A stretch of DNA of 64,000 nucleotides from Arthrobacter sp. OVS8. GTDB taxonomy: Bacteria; Actinomycetota; Actinomycetes; Actinomycetales; Micrococcaceae. The notes beneath the pieces are model-generated. The model was given only the letters and a program-made list of their open reading frames with translations, made no database searches and was not told the DNA's origin. The translations under genes were made by a program, and so were the position numbers. Shown here piece by piece: positions 1 through 10,593 of this stretch; within the stretch, counting starts at the first letter, position 1; the number at the start of each line of letters is the position of its first letter. The stretch lies in contig CP116670.1 in NCBI GenBank assembly GCA_028370155.1, positions 1,922,001 through 1,986,000 of the forward strand. The letters run 5' to 3'.

Positions 1-1
1 A

Positions 2-697
2 ACGACCGCCCCGCTGACCGGGAACATGCCCGGGTCGATCAAGGCTGGCTCGGTGGGTGTCCCGATGCCGGGAAGCACCGTGCGCCTCTCGGACCGGGGC
101 GAGGTGCTCGCCCGCGGCGTGGGGGTCTTTGCCGGCTACCGCAGACCCGCCGACAACGCTGACGCGTTCGTCGACGGGTTCTTCCGCACCGGCGACCTCG
201 GCGAGCTCGACGAACAGGGACGGCTCACTCTCAAAGGCCGGATCAAGGACGTCATCGTCACCGCCGGCGGCAAGACCGTGTCCCCCGCCATCTGGGAAGG
301 CTACGTCGAGGGCGACCCCCTCGTAGCGCATGCCGTCATGGTGGGAGAAGGCAAACCCTTCCTGGGCGGGCTGGTGCTGCTGGACCCGGAATCCGTCGCG
401 GCCTCGGCAGAGCGCGAGGGCATCGCCGATCTGGCCGGCCTGCGCATCCCGGACGACGGCGGCGCCGTCCAGATCGACGACGCGCGGCTTCTCACAGCGA
501 TCGGCAAGGCCGTCAGCGCCGCCAACGCCAAGATCGCGCGGTCCGAGCAGGTGCGCCGTTTTGTGCTGCTGCTCACCGATCTCAGCGAGGCCAACGGCAT
601 CGTGACCCCCACGATGAAACTCAAACGCGGCGCCTTCACCGAACGCACCCGCCATATTGTCGATACCCTCTACGCCGACCCGAGGAGCCAAGCATGA
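2..697 (+). CDS. Long-chain acyl-CoA synthetase (AMP-binding), C-terminal part
   Basis: The frame is open from the left edge, so the gene starts outside the window and only about 231 C-terminal residues are visible. It shows the end of an adenylate-forming enzyme: the FFRTGDLGELDEQGRLTLKGR block contains the conserved Asp and hinge region, followed by IKDVIVTAGGKTVSP, the A10-like Lys region of bacterial FadD15-type long-chain fatty-acid CoA ligases. Such enzymes activate fatty acids to acyl-AMP and then acyl-CoA in the cytosol. Its stop overlaps the next start by 4 bases (ATGA), so the two genes are probably co-transcribed. The family assignment is firm; the substrate length is not visible. 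Confidence 0.85.
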   Translation, partial: TTAPLTGNMPGSIKAGSVGVPMPGSTVRLSDRGEVLARGVGVFAGYRRPADNADAFVDGFFRTGDLGELDEQGRLTLKGRIKDVIVTAGGKTVSPAIWEGYVEGDPLVAHAVMVGEGKPFLGGLVLLDPESVAASAEREGIADLAGLRIPDDGGAVQIDDARLLTAIGKAVSAANAKIARSEQVRRFVLLLTDLSEANGIVTPTMKLKRGAFTERTRHIVDTLYADPRSQA

Positions 698-1197
698 ACG
701 TCCAGGTCAGGAGATGGCTGCTTTCCTACGCCGTCGCTGCCGTGATTTTTGCCGCCGTCGACGTCGTCTGGATCGGCACCGTGGCGAACAACCAGTACGA
801 AAGCCAGATCGGTGACCTGCTGGCACCCAGCGTCAACCTCGCGGGCGCCGTGGCCTTCTACCTCGTTTATGTCGTGGGGATCGTGCACTACGGCATCCGG
901 CCCGGCCACCCGGACGCCACCATGCGGGAGCGCGTGACGGGCGCCGCCCTGTTCGGGTTCTTCACCTATGCAACCTGGGCTCTAACCGCGCTCGCCGTCC
1001 TGAAGGACTTCCCCGCCGTGGTGGCCCTGACCGATATCGCATGGGGCGTCGCGGTGTGCAGCGTTGTCACGTGGCTCACGGCCACCCTGCTGCGGCGTAT
1101 GCTCGCGCGGGCGGCTCCTCAAAATAGCCCCGCAGCGGCAAAGGCAACGCGGGGTCACGTACGGCCCATCCCTAACCCCGGGATGGGCCGTGAGTGA
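694..1197 (+). CDS. DUF2177 family membrane protein
   Basis: A small integral membrane protein with about four hydrophobic segments (residues about 8-28, 48-68, 85-105 and 108-128), matching the DUF2177 pattern with an early FAAVDVVWIG segment and a central FGFFTYATWALTALAVL segment. Function is unknown. It overlaps the acyl-CoA synthetase by 4 bases. As read, the frame runs into the long terminator hairpin and ends in an odd NPGMGRE tail. If one base is missing upstream, as in many genes here, the gene would stop at the TAG at 1125-1127 just before the hairpin. That shorter end is my inference. Confidence 0.75.
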   Translation: MNVQVRRWLLSYAVAAVIFAAVDVVWIGTVANNQYESQIGDLLAPSVNLAGAVAFYLVYVVGIVHYGIRPGHPDATMRERVTGAALFGFFTYATWALTALAVLKDFPAVVALTDIAWGVAVCSVVTWLTATLLRRMLARAAPQNSPAAAKATRGHVRPIPNPGMGRE

Positions 1198-1208
1198 CCC
1201 CGCGTTGC
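1144..1208. terminator. Long two-part inverted repeat between convergent genes
   Basis: A 15-base perfect outer stem (1144-1158 with 1194-1208) encloses a 12-base perfect inner stem (1161-1172 with 1180-1191). It lies between the DUF2177 gene and the convergent SulP gene, so it can serve as a bidirectional terminator. It lacks a strong T tract. The length and perfection also fit a dispersed palindromic element. Confidence 0.7.
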
Positions 1209-1216
1209 TGTGGCCG

Positions 1217-2950
1217 TTAGTCCCCGGCGCTCCATTCGGCGCCGGTCTCGGCCATGTAGGCGGCCACGGCGGCGTCGACGGTGCGGTAGAAGTGCCGCGG
1301 GTCGATCTGGCTGGTCAGTTCGTAGCGCTCGATTTTCGCCCGGACGCCGTGTTTGAGCTCCGCGAACACCAGGGACGTGCCCTGCGCGTTCAGCTCGACG
1401 TCCAGCTCGAGGAGCACGTCAGAGGCCGTGGTGTCCACGTCCGTGATGGGTTCAGCCGCGATGACGATCCACCGCGGTTTGGGTTCGGTCCGTGCCAGCC
1501 GCCGGATGTTTTCGCGGAACGGCCTGACGTTGGCGAAGAACAACGGCGCGTCGAACCGGTAGATCACCAGGCCGGGCAGGTGCTTGGCGTCCGGGTGGAA
1601 GTGCACGTCATGGAACCCTTCGACGCCGGGCACCCGCCCGATCACCGTCTCGTAGGGCCACCAGGCCCGACGGAAGATGTTGAGGATGGACAGCCCCACG
1701 GCAATGCCGATGCCGGGCAGGACTCCCAGGAGGGTCACCCCGAGGAAGGCCGCGATCGAGAGATTGAACTCCGTCTTGCGCTGGCGCCAGAGCCGCACGG
1801 TGCCAGGAATGTCGGCGAGGGATAGTGATGCGGTGATCACAATGGCCGCCAGCGCCGGCTGGGGCAGGTTCCGGAAGAGCCCCGGCAGCAGCACCAGCAT
1901 GAGCAGGATCAGCACTGCACCCGTCACGCCCGTGAGCTGGGTCTTGGAGTTGGCGCGTTCCGCGACCGCGGTCCGGGAACCGCTGGTGCTCACGGGGAAG
2001 CCCTGGAACAGACCCGCGGCCAGGTTCGCGGCACCGATGCCGATCATTTCCTGGTTGCCCCGGATCTCCTCACCGGAACGCGCGGCGAACGCCGACGCCG
2101 TCGAGATCGTGTCCGTCAAGGACACCAGCGCGATTCCGAGCGCACCGGCGAACATCAGGGCGAAGTCCGAGAATTCCAGATAAGGGATGGTGAACGGCGG
2201 GAAGCCCTGCGGGAGTTCTCCGACCAGCGAGACGCCCCGGTCCGCGAGTCCGAAGAGCGACGTCGCCGCGATCGCGAGCACCACCATGACCAGCACCGAC
2301 GGAACCTTGGGCAGCCACCGCTGCAGCGCCAGGATCAGCACAATCCCGGAGATTCCGACGGCGGCCGCGGCAACCACCGTCTCGCCCCCGGCCACGCCCT
2401 GGACGAAGCCGACGAGGTCTCCGATGAAGCCCTCGGCGCTCACCGAGAAGCCGAAAAGCTTGGGGAGCTGGCCGACCAGGATGGTGATCGCGAGGCCGTT
2501 CATGTAGCCGATCATCGTGGGCTTGGAGATGAGGTCTGCGATGAAACCGAGTTTCGCGACGGACGCGAGGACCATGATGGCGCCGACCATCATGGCGAGC
2601 ATCGACGCGAGGACCACCGCTTTCTGCGGGTCGCCGTCGGAGGCTACGAGCGGCAGGACCGTCGCCGCGATCATCGGTCCGAGGGACGAGTCTGGCCCCA
2701 GCACCAGGATGCGGGACGGGCCGAAAACCGCGTACGCGAGCAGGCACAGGACAGTGGTGTACAGGCCGGTGATCGGGGGCAGTCCTGCCAGCTCCGCGTA
2801 GGCCATGCCCTGGGGCACCAGCAACGTCGCCAGGACGATGCCGGCGACGATGTCCTTGCCGAACCAGCTCTTCTGGTAGGTTGCGGCAACGTCGAGTCCG
2901 GGCATCACTTGGCGCAGCCAGCCCTTCCGCCGCTGTGGGGTCTCGGTCAT
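1217..2950 (-). CDS. SulP family anion transporter with STAS domain
   Basis: About 577 residues from the first in-frame ATG; a TTG at 3055 would add 35 low-complexity residues and is less likely. The N-terminal half carries the SulP signature LLVPQGMAYAELAGLPPITG followed by about ten to twelve membrane segments. The last ~130 residues form a cytoplasmic STAS domain (around FHDVHFHPDAKHLPGLVIYR). SulP proteins move sulfate, bicarbonate or carboxylates across the inner membrane; the sequence does not decide which. The gene is intact and appears monocistronic, convergent with DUF2177. Confidence 0.88.
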   Translation of the reverse strand: MTETPQRRKGWLRQVMPGLDVAATYQKSWFGKDIVAGIVLATLLVPQGMAYAELAGLPPITGLYTTVLCLLAYAVFGPSRILVLGPDSSLGPMIAATVLPLVASDGDPQKAVVLASMLAMMVGAIMVLASVAKLGFIADLISKPTMIGYMNGLAITILVGQLPKLFGFSVSAEGFIGDLVGFVQGVAGGETVVAAAAVGISGIVLILALQRWLPKVPSVLVMVVLAIAATSLFGLADRGVSLVGELPQGFPPFTIPYLEFSDFALMFAGALGIALVSLTDTISTASAFAARSGEEIRGNQEMIGIGAANLAAGLFQGFPVSTSGSRTAVAERANSKTQLTGVTGAVLILLMLVLLPGLFRNLPQPALAAIVITASLSLADIPGTVRLWRQRKTEFNLSIAAFLGVTLLGVLPGIGIAVGLSILNIFRRAWWPYETVIGRVPGVEGFHDVHFHPDAKHLPGLVIYRFDAPLFFANVRPFRENIRRLARTEPKPRWIVIAAEPITDVDTTASDVLLELDVELNAQGTSLVFAELKHGVRAKIERYELTSQIDPRHFYRTVDAAVAAYMAETGAEWSAGD

Positions 2951-3086
2951 AGGGGCACTCTGCCGGGCGTCGGCTCCCCGTGCATCCTCCGCCGAGGGTG
3001 AACCGGGCCAGCCGGGCGCCGTCGTCGCCGATGCCCTATCAGTTTTGGTCCCCAACCGCGGGTTTTACCAACCAGAAGTGATAGGG

Positions 3087-3118
3087 CAACCGGGGAACTT
3101 GGCCGGTTCCCCGCGTTG
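3087..3118 (-). terminator. Hairpin downstream of the deaminase gene
   Basis: An 8-base perfect stem (3091-3098 with 3106-3113), extendable with CAAC/GTTG outside, lies just after the deaminase stop on the minus strand. No clear T tract follows. Confidence 0.55.
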
Positions 3119-3126
3119 CTCTTGGT

Positions 3127-4217
3127 TTAGTGCCCGGATGCCGCCAGGTCGGCCAGCAGTTCGGCCTTGCGCTCGTCGCTCGCGAACGAGGAGCGGATAG
3201 AGTTCGCCGCCATCCGCACGCAGTCGAACTCGGACAGGCCGATCACCGATTTCAGCTGCGCGAAGTTGTCGTCCACGTAGCCGCCGAAGTACGCGGGGTC
3301 GTCCGAGTTCACGCTCACGTTCAGCCCGGCGGCGAGCATGGCGGGCAGCGGGTGTTCCTTCAGGGTGTCCACGGCCCGGAGCCGGACGTTGGACAGCGGG
3401 CAGACGGTCAGTGGCGTGAGCTCGTGTACCAGCCGTTCCACCAGTTCGGGGTCCTCCATGCAGCGGATGCCGTGATCGATCCGTTCCACGTCCAGGAGAT
3501 CCAGCGCGTCGATGATGTACGACGGCGGGCCCTCCTCGCCGGCGTGCGCGATCCGGCGCAGCCCGGCGTCCTTGGCCCGGGCGAACAGCCGCTGGAACTT
3601 GGCGGGCGGGTTGCCCACCTCGGCCGAGTCGAGGCCGATGCCCGCGATCGGCGCGTCCATGGCCAGCAGCTGTTCCAGCACCTCCAGGGCGGAGCCCTCG
3701 GACAGGTCCCGCAGGAACGCGGCGATCAGCAGGGTGGAGATGCCGAACTCCTGCTCCGACCCGGCCAGCACCGACGCGACGCCATTCACACACGTCTCCA
3801 GGGCGACGCCGCGGGACACGTGCGCCTGGGGATCCAGCATGATCTCGGCATGCCGCACCCCGGCGAGCGCAGCGCGGGACAGGTATGCCCGGGTCATGTC
3901 CGCGAAGTCCTGCTCGGTCTGCAGCACGGCCATGTTGGCGTAGTACAGGTCCAGGAACGACTGCAGGTCGGTGAACTCATAGCGGGAGCGCAGTTCGGCC
4001 AGGTCCGCGTAGGGCAGCCGGATCCCGTTGCGTTCCGCGAGAGCGAAGATCAGCTCGGGCTCCAAGGTGCCCTCGATGTGGAGGTGGAGTTCCGCGACCG
4101 GCAGCGGACCGTGCACTTCCTCGGGAACCTCGGCGAATTCGGGCACCACGGGGTGGCGGGTGCTGGGCTGTCCGGGGCAGCACCCTCGGGGGCAGCGACG
4201 CCGTCGTTAGTTTCCAT
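3127..4217 (-). CDS. Adenine/adenosine deaminase family protein
   Basis: A metal-dependent amidohydrolase of the adenosine/adenine deaminase family. Visible metal and catalytic motifs are HLHIEGTLEPEL (His-x-His), HAGEEGPP (metal His and catalytic Glu), DHGIRC and NSDDPAYFGGY (Asp-Asp). The HIEGTLEPEL and SDDPAYF forms are those of bacterial adenine deaminases of this fold (adenine to hypoxanthine, purine salvage) rather than classical adenosine deaminases. The conserved domain is open from a GTG at 4149. An ATG at 4217 in a neighbouring frame (METNDGVAAPEG...) joins it if one base is missing near 4150, giving 363 residues; I chose this start by analogy with the many other single-base losses here. 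A hairpin terminator follows. Confidence 0.85.
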
Positions 4218-4265
4218 TCGGTAAGGATATGCCCGCAGGTGGCCGGCGGGGATAGAGTCGATTGG

Positions 4266-6866
4266 ATGCACAGTGATCAGCATGCTTCCGATTTGTCCGG
4301 CCCGGCCATTCCAGGGCTGTATACCAGCCACCCCGCCGACGGCTTTGTCCGGGTGCGCGGCGCCCGGGAGAACAACCTGCGGAACGTGGACGTGGACGTG
4401 CCCCGCGACGCGATCGTCGCGTTCACCGGGGTCTCCGGCTCCGGCAAGTCATCGCTGGCCTTCGGCACCATCTACGCCGAGGCCCAGCGCCGCTACTTCG
4501 AGTCCGTGGCGCCCTACGCCCGCCGGCTGATCCAGCAGGGCCACAACCCCAAGGTGGAAATGATCACGGGGCTGCCGCCCGCCGTCGCACTGCAACAGCG
4601 CCGCGGCACACCCAGTTCCCGCTCGACGGTGGGCACGGTCACCACACTCTCCAACTCGCTGCGCATGCTCTTCTCCCGCGCCGGCAGCTACCCGGACGGC
4701 GCCAGCCAGCTCGATTCGGACGCGTTCTCGCCCAACACCGCGGCCGGGGCCTGCCCGGAGTGCCACGGCCTGGGGATCGCGCACACCGTCACCGAGTCCT
4801 CGCTGGTCCCGGACACCTCGCTGAGCATCCGCGACGGCGCGATCGCCGCCTGGCCCGGCGCCTGGCAGGGCAAGAACCTGCGCGACATCCTCACGCACCT
4901 GGGCCACGACGTCGACACGCCCTGGCGCAAGCTGCCCAAAAGGACCGCGACTGGATCCTCTTCACCGAGGAACAGCCCGTCGTCGAGGTGACGCCGCAGC
5001 GCGACCGGGTGGCCAAGCCGTACAAGGGCCGCTTCTGGAGCGCCAAGAGCTATGTGCTGCACACCCTCGCCGATTCCAAGAGCACCACCATGCGCGACCG
5101 GGTGCTGCGCTTTATGGAAACCGGCCCGTGCCCGGTGTGCGGCGGCAGCGGACTGACCCCGGCTGCCCTGGCCGTGACGTTCGCCGGCCGCACCATCGCG
5201 GAGCTCAACGCCCTGCCCATGAGCGAACTGGCCGGGATCATCCGCCCCACCACCGAACTGACGGCCGCGGGCACCGCCTCCCGCAAGCAGACCTCCGGCG
5301 AGGGCAACGAAGTGGCCGTCGCCATCACCCGGGACCTGCTGCAGCGCGTCACCGTGCTGCTGGAGCTCGGCCTGGGCTACCTCGCCTTGGGCCGGTCCAC
5401 ACCAACGCTCTCCCCGGCGAAATGCAGCGGCTGCGGATCGCCACCCAGCTCCGCTCCGGCCTTTTCGGGGTGATCTACGTGCTGGACGAGCCCTCAGCCG
5501 GCCTGCATCCGGCCGACGCCGAGCCCTCCTCGCGGTCCTGGACCAGCTCAAGTCCTCCGGCAACTCCGTGTTTGTGGTGGAGCACAACATGGACATCGTC
5601 CGCCGCGCCGACTGGCTGGTGGACGTCGGCCCGCGCGCCGGGGAAGGCGGCGGCGAGGTCCTCTACAGCGGCCCGGTTGCCGGGCTCGCCGGGGTGGATG
5701 AGTCCGTGACGCGGCCGTTCCTGTTCCCGGACGGGTCGGGTGCTGCGGACGACGGCGGCGCTCACCTTCGCGGCCTGGCCGGCGACGGCGGCCGCTCCAC
5801 CACCCGCCGGGACGCTGCCGGCTGGCTGGAGCTGCGCGACATCAGCCGGCACAACCTCCGCGACCTCGACGCCGACTTTCCGCTCGGCGTCCTGACCGCG
5901 GTCACCGGTGTGTCCGGCTCCGGCAAGTCGACCCTGGTCAGCCAGGTCCTCGCCGAGGTGGTGGGCGCCCGGCTGCATCCTGAGGCCGACACTACGGCGC
6001 AAGCCAAGGATGACCCGGAGACCGCCGAAGCCGAAGTCGCCGCGCCGCTCAGCGTGGGTCCGGTCTCCGGACTGGACCAGCTGGACCGGCTGGTCAAGGT
6101 GGACCAGAAGCCGATCGGGCGCACCCCGCGGTCCAACTTGGCCACCTACACCGGACTGTTCGACGCCGTCCGCAAGGAGTTCGCGGCCACGGACGAGGCC
6201 CGGGCCCGCGGATTCGGCGCAGGCCGATTCTCCTTCAACGTCGCGGGCGGCCGCTGCGAGACCTGCCAGGGTGAGGGCTTCGTCGCCGTCGAACTGCTGT
6301 TCCTGCCCGGCAGCTACGGCCCCTGCCCGGAATGCCACGGCTCGCGCTACAACCCCGAAACCCTCGAGGTCACCTACCGCGGCAAGAACGTGGCGGAGGT
6401 CCTGGGCATGACGGTCAACGCTGCCGCCGAGTTCCTGGACGCGGTCCCCGCCGCCGCCCGCAGCCTGCAGACCCTCCGCGAGGTGGGCCTGGGCTACCTC
6501 CGGCTCGGCCAGCCCGCCACGGAGCTCTCGGGCGGTGAAGCCCAGCGCATCAAGCTCGCCACGGAACTGCAGCGCGCCCAGCGCGGGCATTCGCTCTACC
6601 TGCTGGACGAGCCCACCACGGGACTGCACCCGGCCGACGTCGAACTTCTGATGGCGCAGCTGCACCGGCTGGTGGATGCCGGCAACACCGTGATTGTGGT
6701 GGAACACGAGATGGACGTAGTGGCCGCGGCGGACTGGGTGATCGACCTGGGCCCGGCCGGAGGTGACGCCGGCGGCAAGATCATCGCGGTGGGAACGCCG
6801 GCCGCCGTCGCGCGTTCCAAGAAGAGCCGGACGGCCCCGTACCTCGCCGCAGTGTTGGGCGGCTGA
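4266..6866 (+). CDS. UvrA-like ABC ATPase (class II, no UvrB-binding domain), three frame breaks
   Basis: A tandem-ABC excinuclease UvrA paralogue of about 867 residues, shorter than the usual ~950. Visible in order are Walker [12 protein letters not shown], the RSTVGTVT block, a zinc pair CPECHGLG, a second zinc motif [20 protein letters not shown], then the second half with [20 protein letters not shown]...[24 protein letters not shown] and [11 protein letters not shown]. The segment that binds UvrB is missing between the RSTVGT block and the first zinc motif, as in class II UvrA (UvrA2/DrrC type), which are linked to drug or damage tolerance rather than core repair. Three breaks, near 4938, 5424 and 5530, are each repaired by one base in an A, G and G run. 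ATG at 4266 was chosen over a GTG at 4239. Confidence 0.88.
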
Positions 6867-6946
6867 CGCAACGGCTGACGCGATGGGTCAGGCGCGCCGG
6901 GAGATTGCCGACTGATTTTACCGGGCACACTGCTGAAAATAACGTC

Positions 6947-6975
6947 TTGATAACGGCGCGGGCCTGACTTAGCCT
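6947..6975 (+). promoter_or_regulatory. Candidate sigma-70-type promoter of the Rpf-like gene
   Basis: TTGATA (6947-6952), a 17-base spacer and TAGCCT (6970-6975) lie about 165 bases ahead of the start codon. This implies an untranslated leader of roughly 155 bases. It is a sequence match only. Confidence 0.45.
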
Positions 6976-6981
6976 TGGGGA

Positions 6982-7810
<829 letters not shown>

Positions 7811-7844
7811 CTTGGTCCGCTCTGACCGCCCGCAAGGCGCCGAC

Positions 7845-7888
7845 CACGACGCCGGAGCGTTCCCCTCAGGGGACCCTCCGGCGTCGTG
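7845..7888 (+). terminator. Rho-independent-like hairpin after the Rpf-like gene
   Basis: A 13-base perfect stem, CACGACGCCGGAG (7845-7857) with its complement (7876-7888). The loop itself can pair (TCCCCT/AGGGGA). It lies 35 bases beyond the stop codon. Confidence 0.75.
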
Positions 7889-7935
7889 CTGTGGTTCGTG
7901 CTGGCTCCTGCTGATCAGGTGGGCGAGCCTGGCTG

Positions 7936-8531
7936 CTAGGCGGCCAGCGGAATTTCGCGGACGATCCGCACTTTCCAGGCGGTGTCGTCGCTGGTATCCA
8001 GCAGGGCCACCGTGCCCATGGCGAGGTGCAGAGCCACCCGCTTGGCGGCGAGCAGTTCGAGATAGAGACTCTCGTTCATGCGGGCCGGGGCGTCGATGAC
8101 GTACTTCACGGCGTCGCGGACCTTGCGGTAGTTGTCGCTCTTTTCGCGGTGGAGGTGCAGTTCCAGCATCCGCCGCTGCTTGATCTTCGGCTCGTGCCGG
8201 TTCAGCCACGACACCGCAGCGTGGACCGCCACCACGACGGTCAACGAGATGACGTAGATCTCCCAGCCGCTGGAGAGCAGGAACAGGGAAGGTTGGCGAT
8301 GGCCACGACTGCGATGAACAGCCGGAGCGCCAGCAGCCGCCGCATGGTCAGCGCCACGGAGGCCAGCGCCGTCCGGAAGCCGTGCTGCTCCTTGCGGGCC
8401 GCCGCGGGATCGATCGTGAACTCTTCCAGGACCAGGATTCCATGAGCTTCAGGGCCCAGCATTTGTCCGTATTTGGGCAGTGGTGCGGGCGCAGGCGGCG
8501 CCGCAGGTGCAGTTACTAAATTCGTCGACAT
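7936..8531 (-). CDS. Putative membrane protein with two membrane helices, one frame break
   Basis: About 198 residues once one base is restored near 8288, where LFIAVVAIANL joins a segment reading FLLSSGWEIYVISLTVVVAVH. Two adjacent hydrophobic helices (about residues 70-115) are followed by a charged, helical cytoplasmic tail (LNRHEPKIKQRRMLELHLHREKS). The arrangement resembles '2TM domain' proteins, but I do not recognise a family firmly and no function can be given. The gene is convergent with the Rpf-like gene and divergent from the next gene. Confidence 0.6.
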
Positions 8532-8675
8532 TGGCGTGCCCTCCGCGGCGCAGGGATGGTTTGTGCTAGTTTACGCGCCGACGGAGGGCCTGTCTGTCCC
8601 ATTCCGAAATGTGAACACGCTCACCCGCAGCCGCCCGCAATTGGTGCATTGGCTCCGTGGCCTCAAACTGGAGAG

Positions 8676-9578
8676 ATGCAGACTTTTCTCCCCTTCCCCG
8701 ATTTCCAGCAGAGCGCCGCGGCTTTGGACCGTGCACGGCTCGGCAAGCAGCGCGTTGAAGCGCTGCAGACCCTGCGTGCGCTGGTGATCCCGGAGTACGG
8801 CTGGCAGTCGCACCCGGCCATCCGGATGTGGATGGGGTACGTTCCCGCGCTGACCCTCTACGGCCTGACCATGGTGGACGAGTGGACGGCCCGCGGCGGC
8901 GAGGACACCACCCGCGAGAAAATCATGGAATTCGCGCCCCAGGCGGCGCACCCCGACTATGCAGCCAAAATCCCGATGCCGCCGTGGCTTGGCGCGCCCG
9001 AACTGCACCTCAGCCACCGCTCCCGGCTGATCGCCAAGGACCCGCGGTTCTACACGGAGCTGTTCCCGGACACGGAGCCTGACCTGGAGTACGTGTGGCC
9101 CGAGCCCAAGCATGAACTGGTACCGGAGGACCCGTCCGGCGACCGCATGTGGGTCCTGCGCCTCCCGCTCGGTGACACCGAGCCGGAAAAGCTGGACACC
9201 GTCAGCCTTCCCCTCGTGGGCCGTGCGAAGGCCGCCGCCGCTGCCGGCGACGACGATTACCAGTTCGTATACGCAGACTCCGGTTCCCGCCGCCCCAAGG
9301 TGCGCAAGCTCCCGCCGAAGCAGCTCGTCAAGAAGCCCACCCGCAAGCGCCAGCAGCAGGAAGAAGCGTTCAACACGCTTCCTGGCAACTCGACCGTCGC
9401 CATCCCGTTCGACGGCGGCGCGTCCTTCGCCGTCGGCAAGGTCCTGGGCCGTCCGATCACTGTGGAGGGCCGCTTCGCGCGCAACTTCAAGGTGGACGAG
9501 ATCCTGGCCCGCTCGGCCTTTGACTACCCGGCGCTGCTGCAGGATCCCCGGGTCTTCTTCCCGATCCCGGCGCGGTAG
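8676..9578 (+). CDS. MSMEG_6728 family protein
   Basis: Three hundred residues starting MQTFLPFPDF, then LDRARLGKQRVEALQTL and HPAIRMWMGY, the typical N-terminal block of the actinobacterial MSMEG_6728 family, whose function is unknown. The C-terminal third is basic (KVRKLPPKQLVKKPTRKRQQQEE) followed by a separate block ending in LLQDPRVFFPIPAR. The ATG at 8676 sits directly after GGAGAG, so the longer frame beginning at 8556 is unlikely. The gene is intact and followed by a hairpin. Confidence 0.8.
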   Translation: MQTFLPFPDFQQSAAALDRARLGKQRVEALQTLRALVIPEYGWQSHPAIRMWMGYVPALTLYGLTMVDEWTARGGEDTTREKIMEFAPQAAHPDYAAKIPMPPWLGAPELHLSHRSRLIAKDPRFYTELFPDTEPDLEYVWPEPKHELVPEDPSGDRMWVLRLPLGDTEPEKLDTVSLPLVGRAKAAAAAGDDDYQFVYADSGSRRPKVRKLPPKQLVKKPTRKRQQQEEAFNTLPGNSTVAIPFDGGASFAVGKVLGRPITVEGRFARNFKVDEILARSAFDYPALLQDPRVFFPIPAR

Positions 9579-9613
9579 GTCGGCTCGGCGACGTCCGATG
9601 TGGCAGCCCACGG

Positions 9614-9644
9614 GTCCGACGTCGTGCCGGGCCCGACGTCGGGC
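9614..9644 (+). terminator. Hairpin after the MSMEG_6728 family gene
   Basis: CCGACGTC (9616-9623) pairs with GACGTCGG (9635-9642), with GC-rich flanks extending the stem. It lies between two plus-strand genes. Confidence 0.5.
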
Positions 9645-9668
9645 CGCCGATAATGGCAGACTTGCCAT

Positions 9669-10548
9669 ATGACTGTACTTGTGGCCGGTTGCGGCGATCT
9701 GGGCACCGAGACCGGGCTGCGATTCGCCGCGGCGGGCCACCGCGTGGTGGGCTGGCGGCGCTCTCCGGAGAAACTGCCGGCCGCCATCGAAGGCGCAGCG
9801 GCTGACCTGAGCTCCGGCGAACTGCCGCCCATCCCGGCGGACACCACCGCCGTCGTCGTCGCGATTGCGGCGGACTCCCCACCGAAGATGCGTACCGCGC
9901 CGCGTATGTGGACGGGCTGTCCAACGTGCTCGACGCCGTCATGGGCTCGGGTGCCCCCGTCCGGCGTGTTCTCTTTGTCTCGTCCACCGCCGTCTACGGT
10001 GACGCCGGCGGGGACTGGATTGATGAATCCACGACCCCGGATCCCGGCGGGTTCTCCGGCCGCATCATCCGCGAGGCGGAGGATCTGCTCGTCAGCCGGC
10101 TGGACGGCACCGGAATCACCCCGGTGGTGCTGCGGCTCGGCGGCATCTACGGCCCGGGGCGGACCCGGCTGATTGACCAGGTGCGCGGCGGCTCCGCAGT
10201 CATTCCGGCAGAGCCGCGCTTCACCAACCGCATCCACCGGGACGACGCCGCCGCCGCGATCGTCCACCTGTGCACCATGGACCCTGTCCCGGCGCCGGTC
10301 TATCTGGGCGTGGACAACGAGCCGGCCGAGATGGGCGAGGTGCTCCGTTTCCTGGCCGCCGAGCTGGGACTCCCCAGCCGCCGTCGGGCTTGTCCGAAGG
10401 GGGCGGGCAGAGCGGCGAGCCCTCCCGCGGCGGCAACAAACGCTGCAGCAACGCACTGCTGCGGAGCACCGGATTCGAATTCACCTACCCGAGCTTCCGG
10501 GAGGGATACCGGGACATTCTCGCCGGAGTGGGCGTACGGTACCCCTAA
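9669..10548 (+). CDS. NAD-dependent epimerase/dehydratase-like SDR (YeeZ type), two frame breaks
   Basis: An extended short-chain dehydrogenase-like protein of about 293 residues. The dinucleotide motif VLVAGCGDLGTETG is at the N-terminus, with FVSSTAVYGDAGG (Ser and Tyr of the active-site region) and VLRLGGIYGPGR in the middle, and FTNRIHRDDAAAAIVH further on. The architecture matches YeeZ-like NAD(P)-binding proteins acting on unknown sugar or metabolite substrates. Single missing C residues in C runs near 9886 and 10374 break the frame; restoring them joins ADSPTEDAYRAAYVDGL and GLPQPPSGLSEGG. It is probably monocistronic, 45 bases before the next gene. Confidence 0.78.
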
Positions 10549-10593
10549 GGCTGCCCCGCTCCCGCCACCGCGCAGCTTCGAATGAGGGGAACT

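Noticed and set aside
3130..4224. A 364-codon plus-strand open frame
   Set aside because: Mirror of the deaminase gene, whose catalytic motifs are all on the minus strand.
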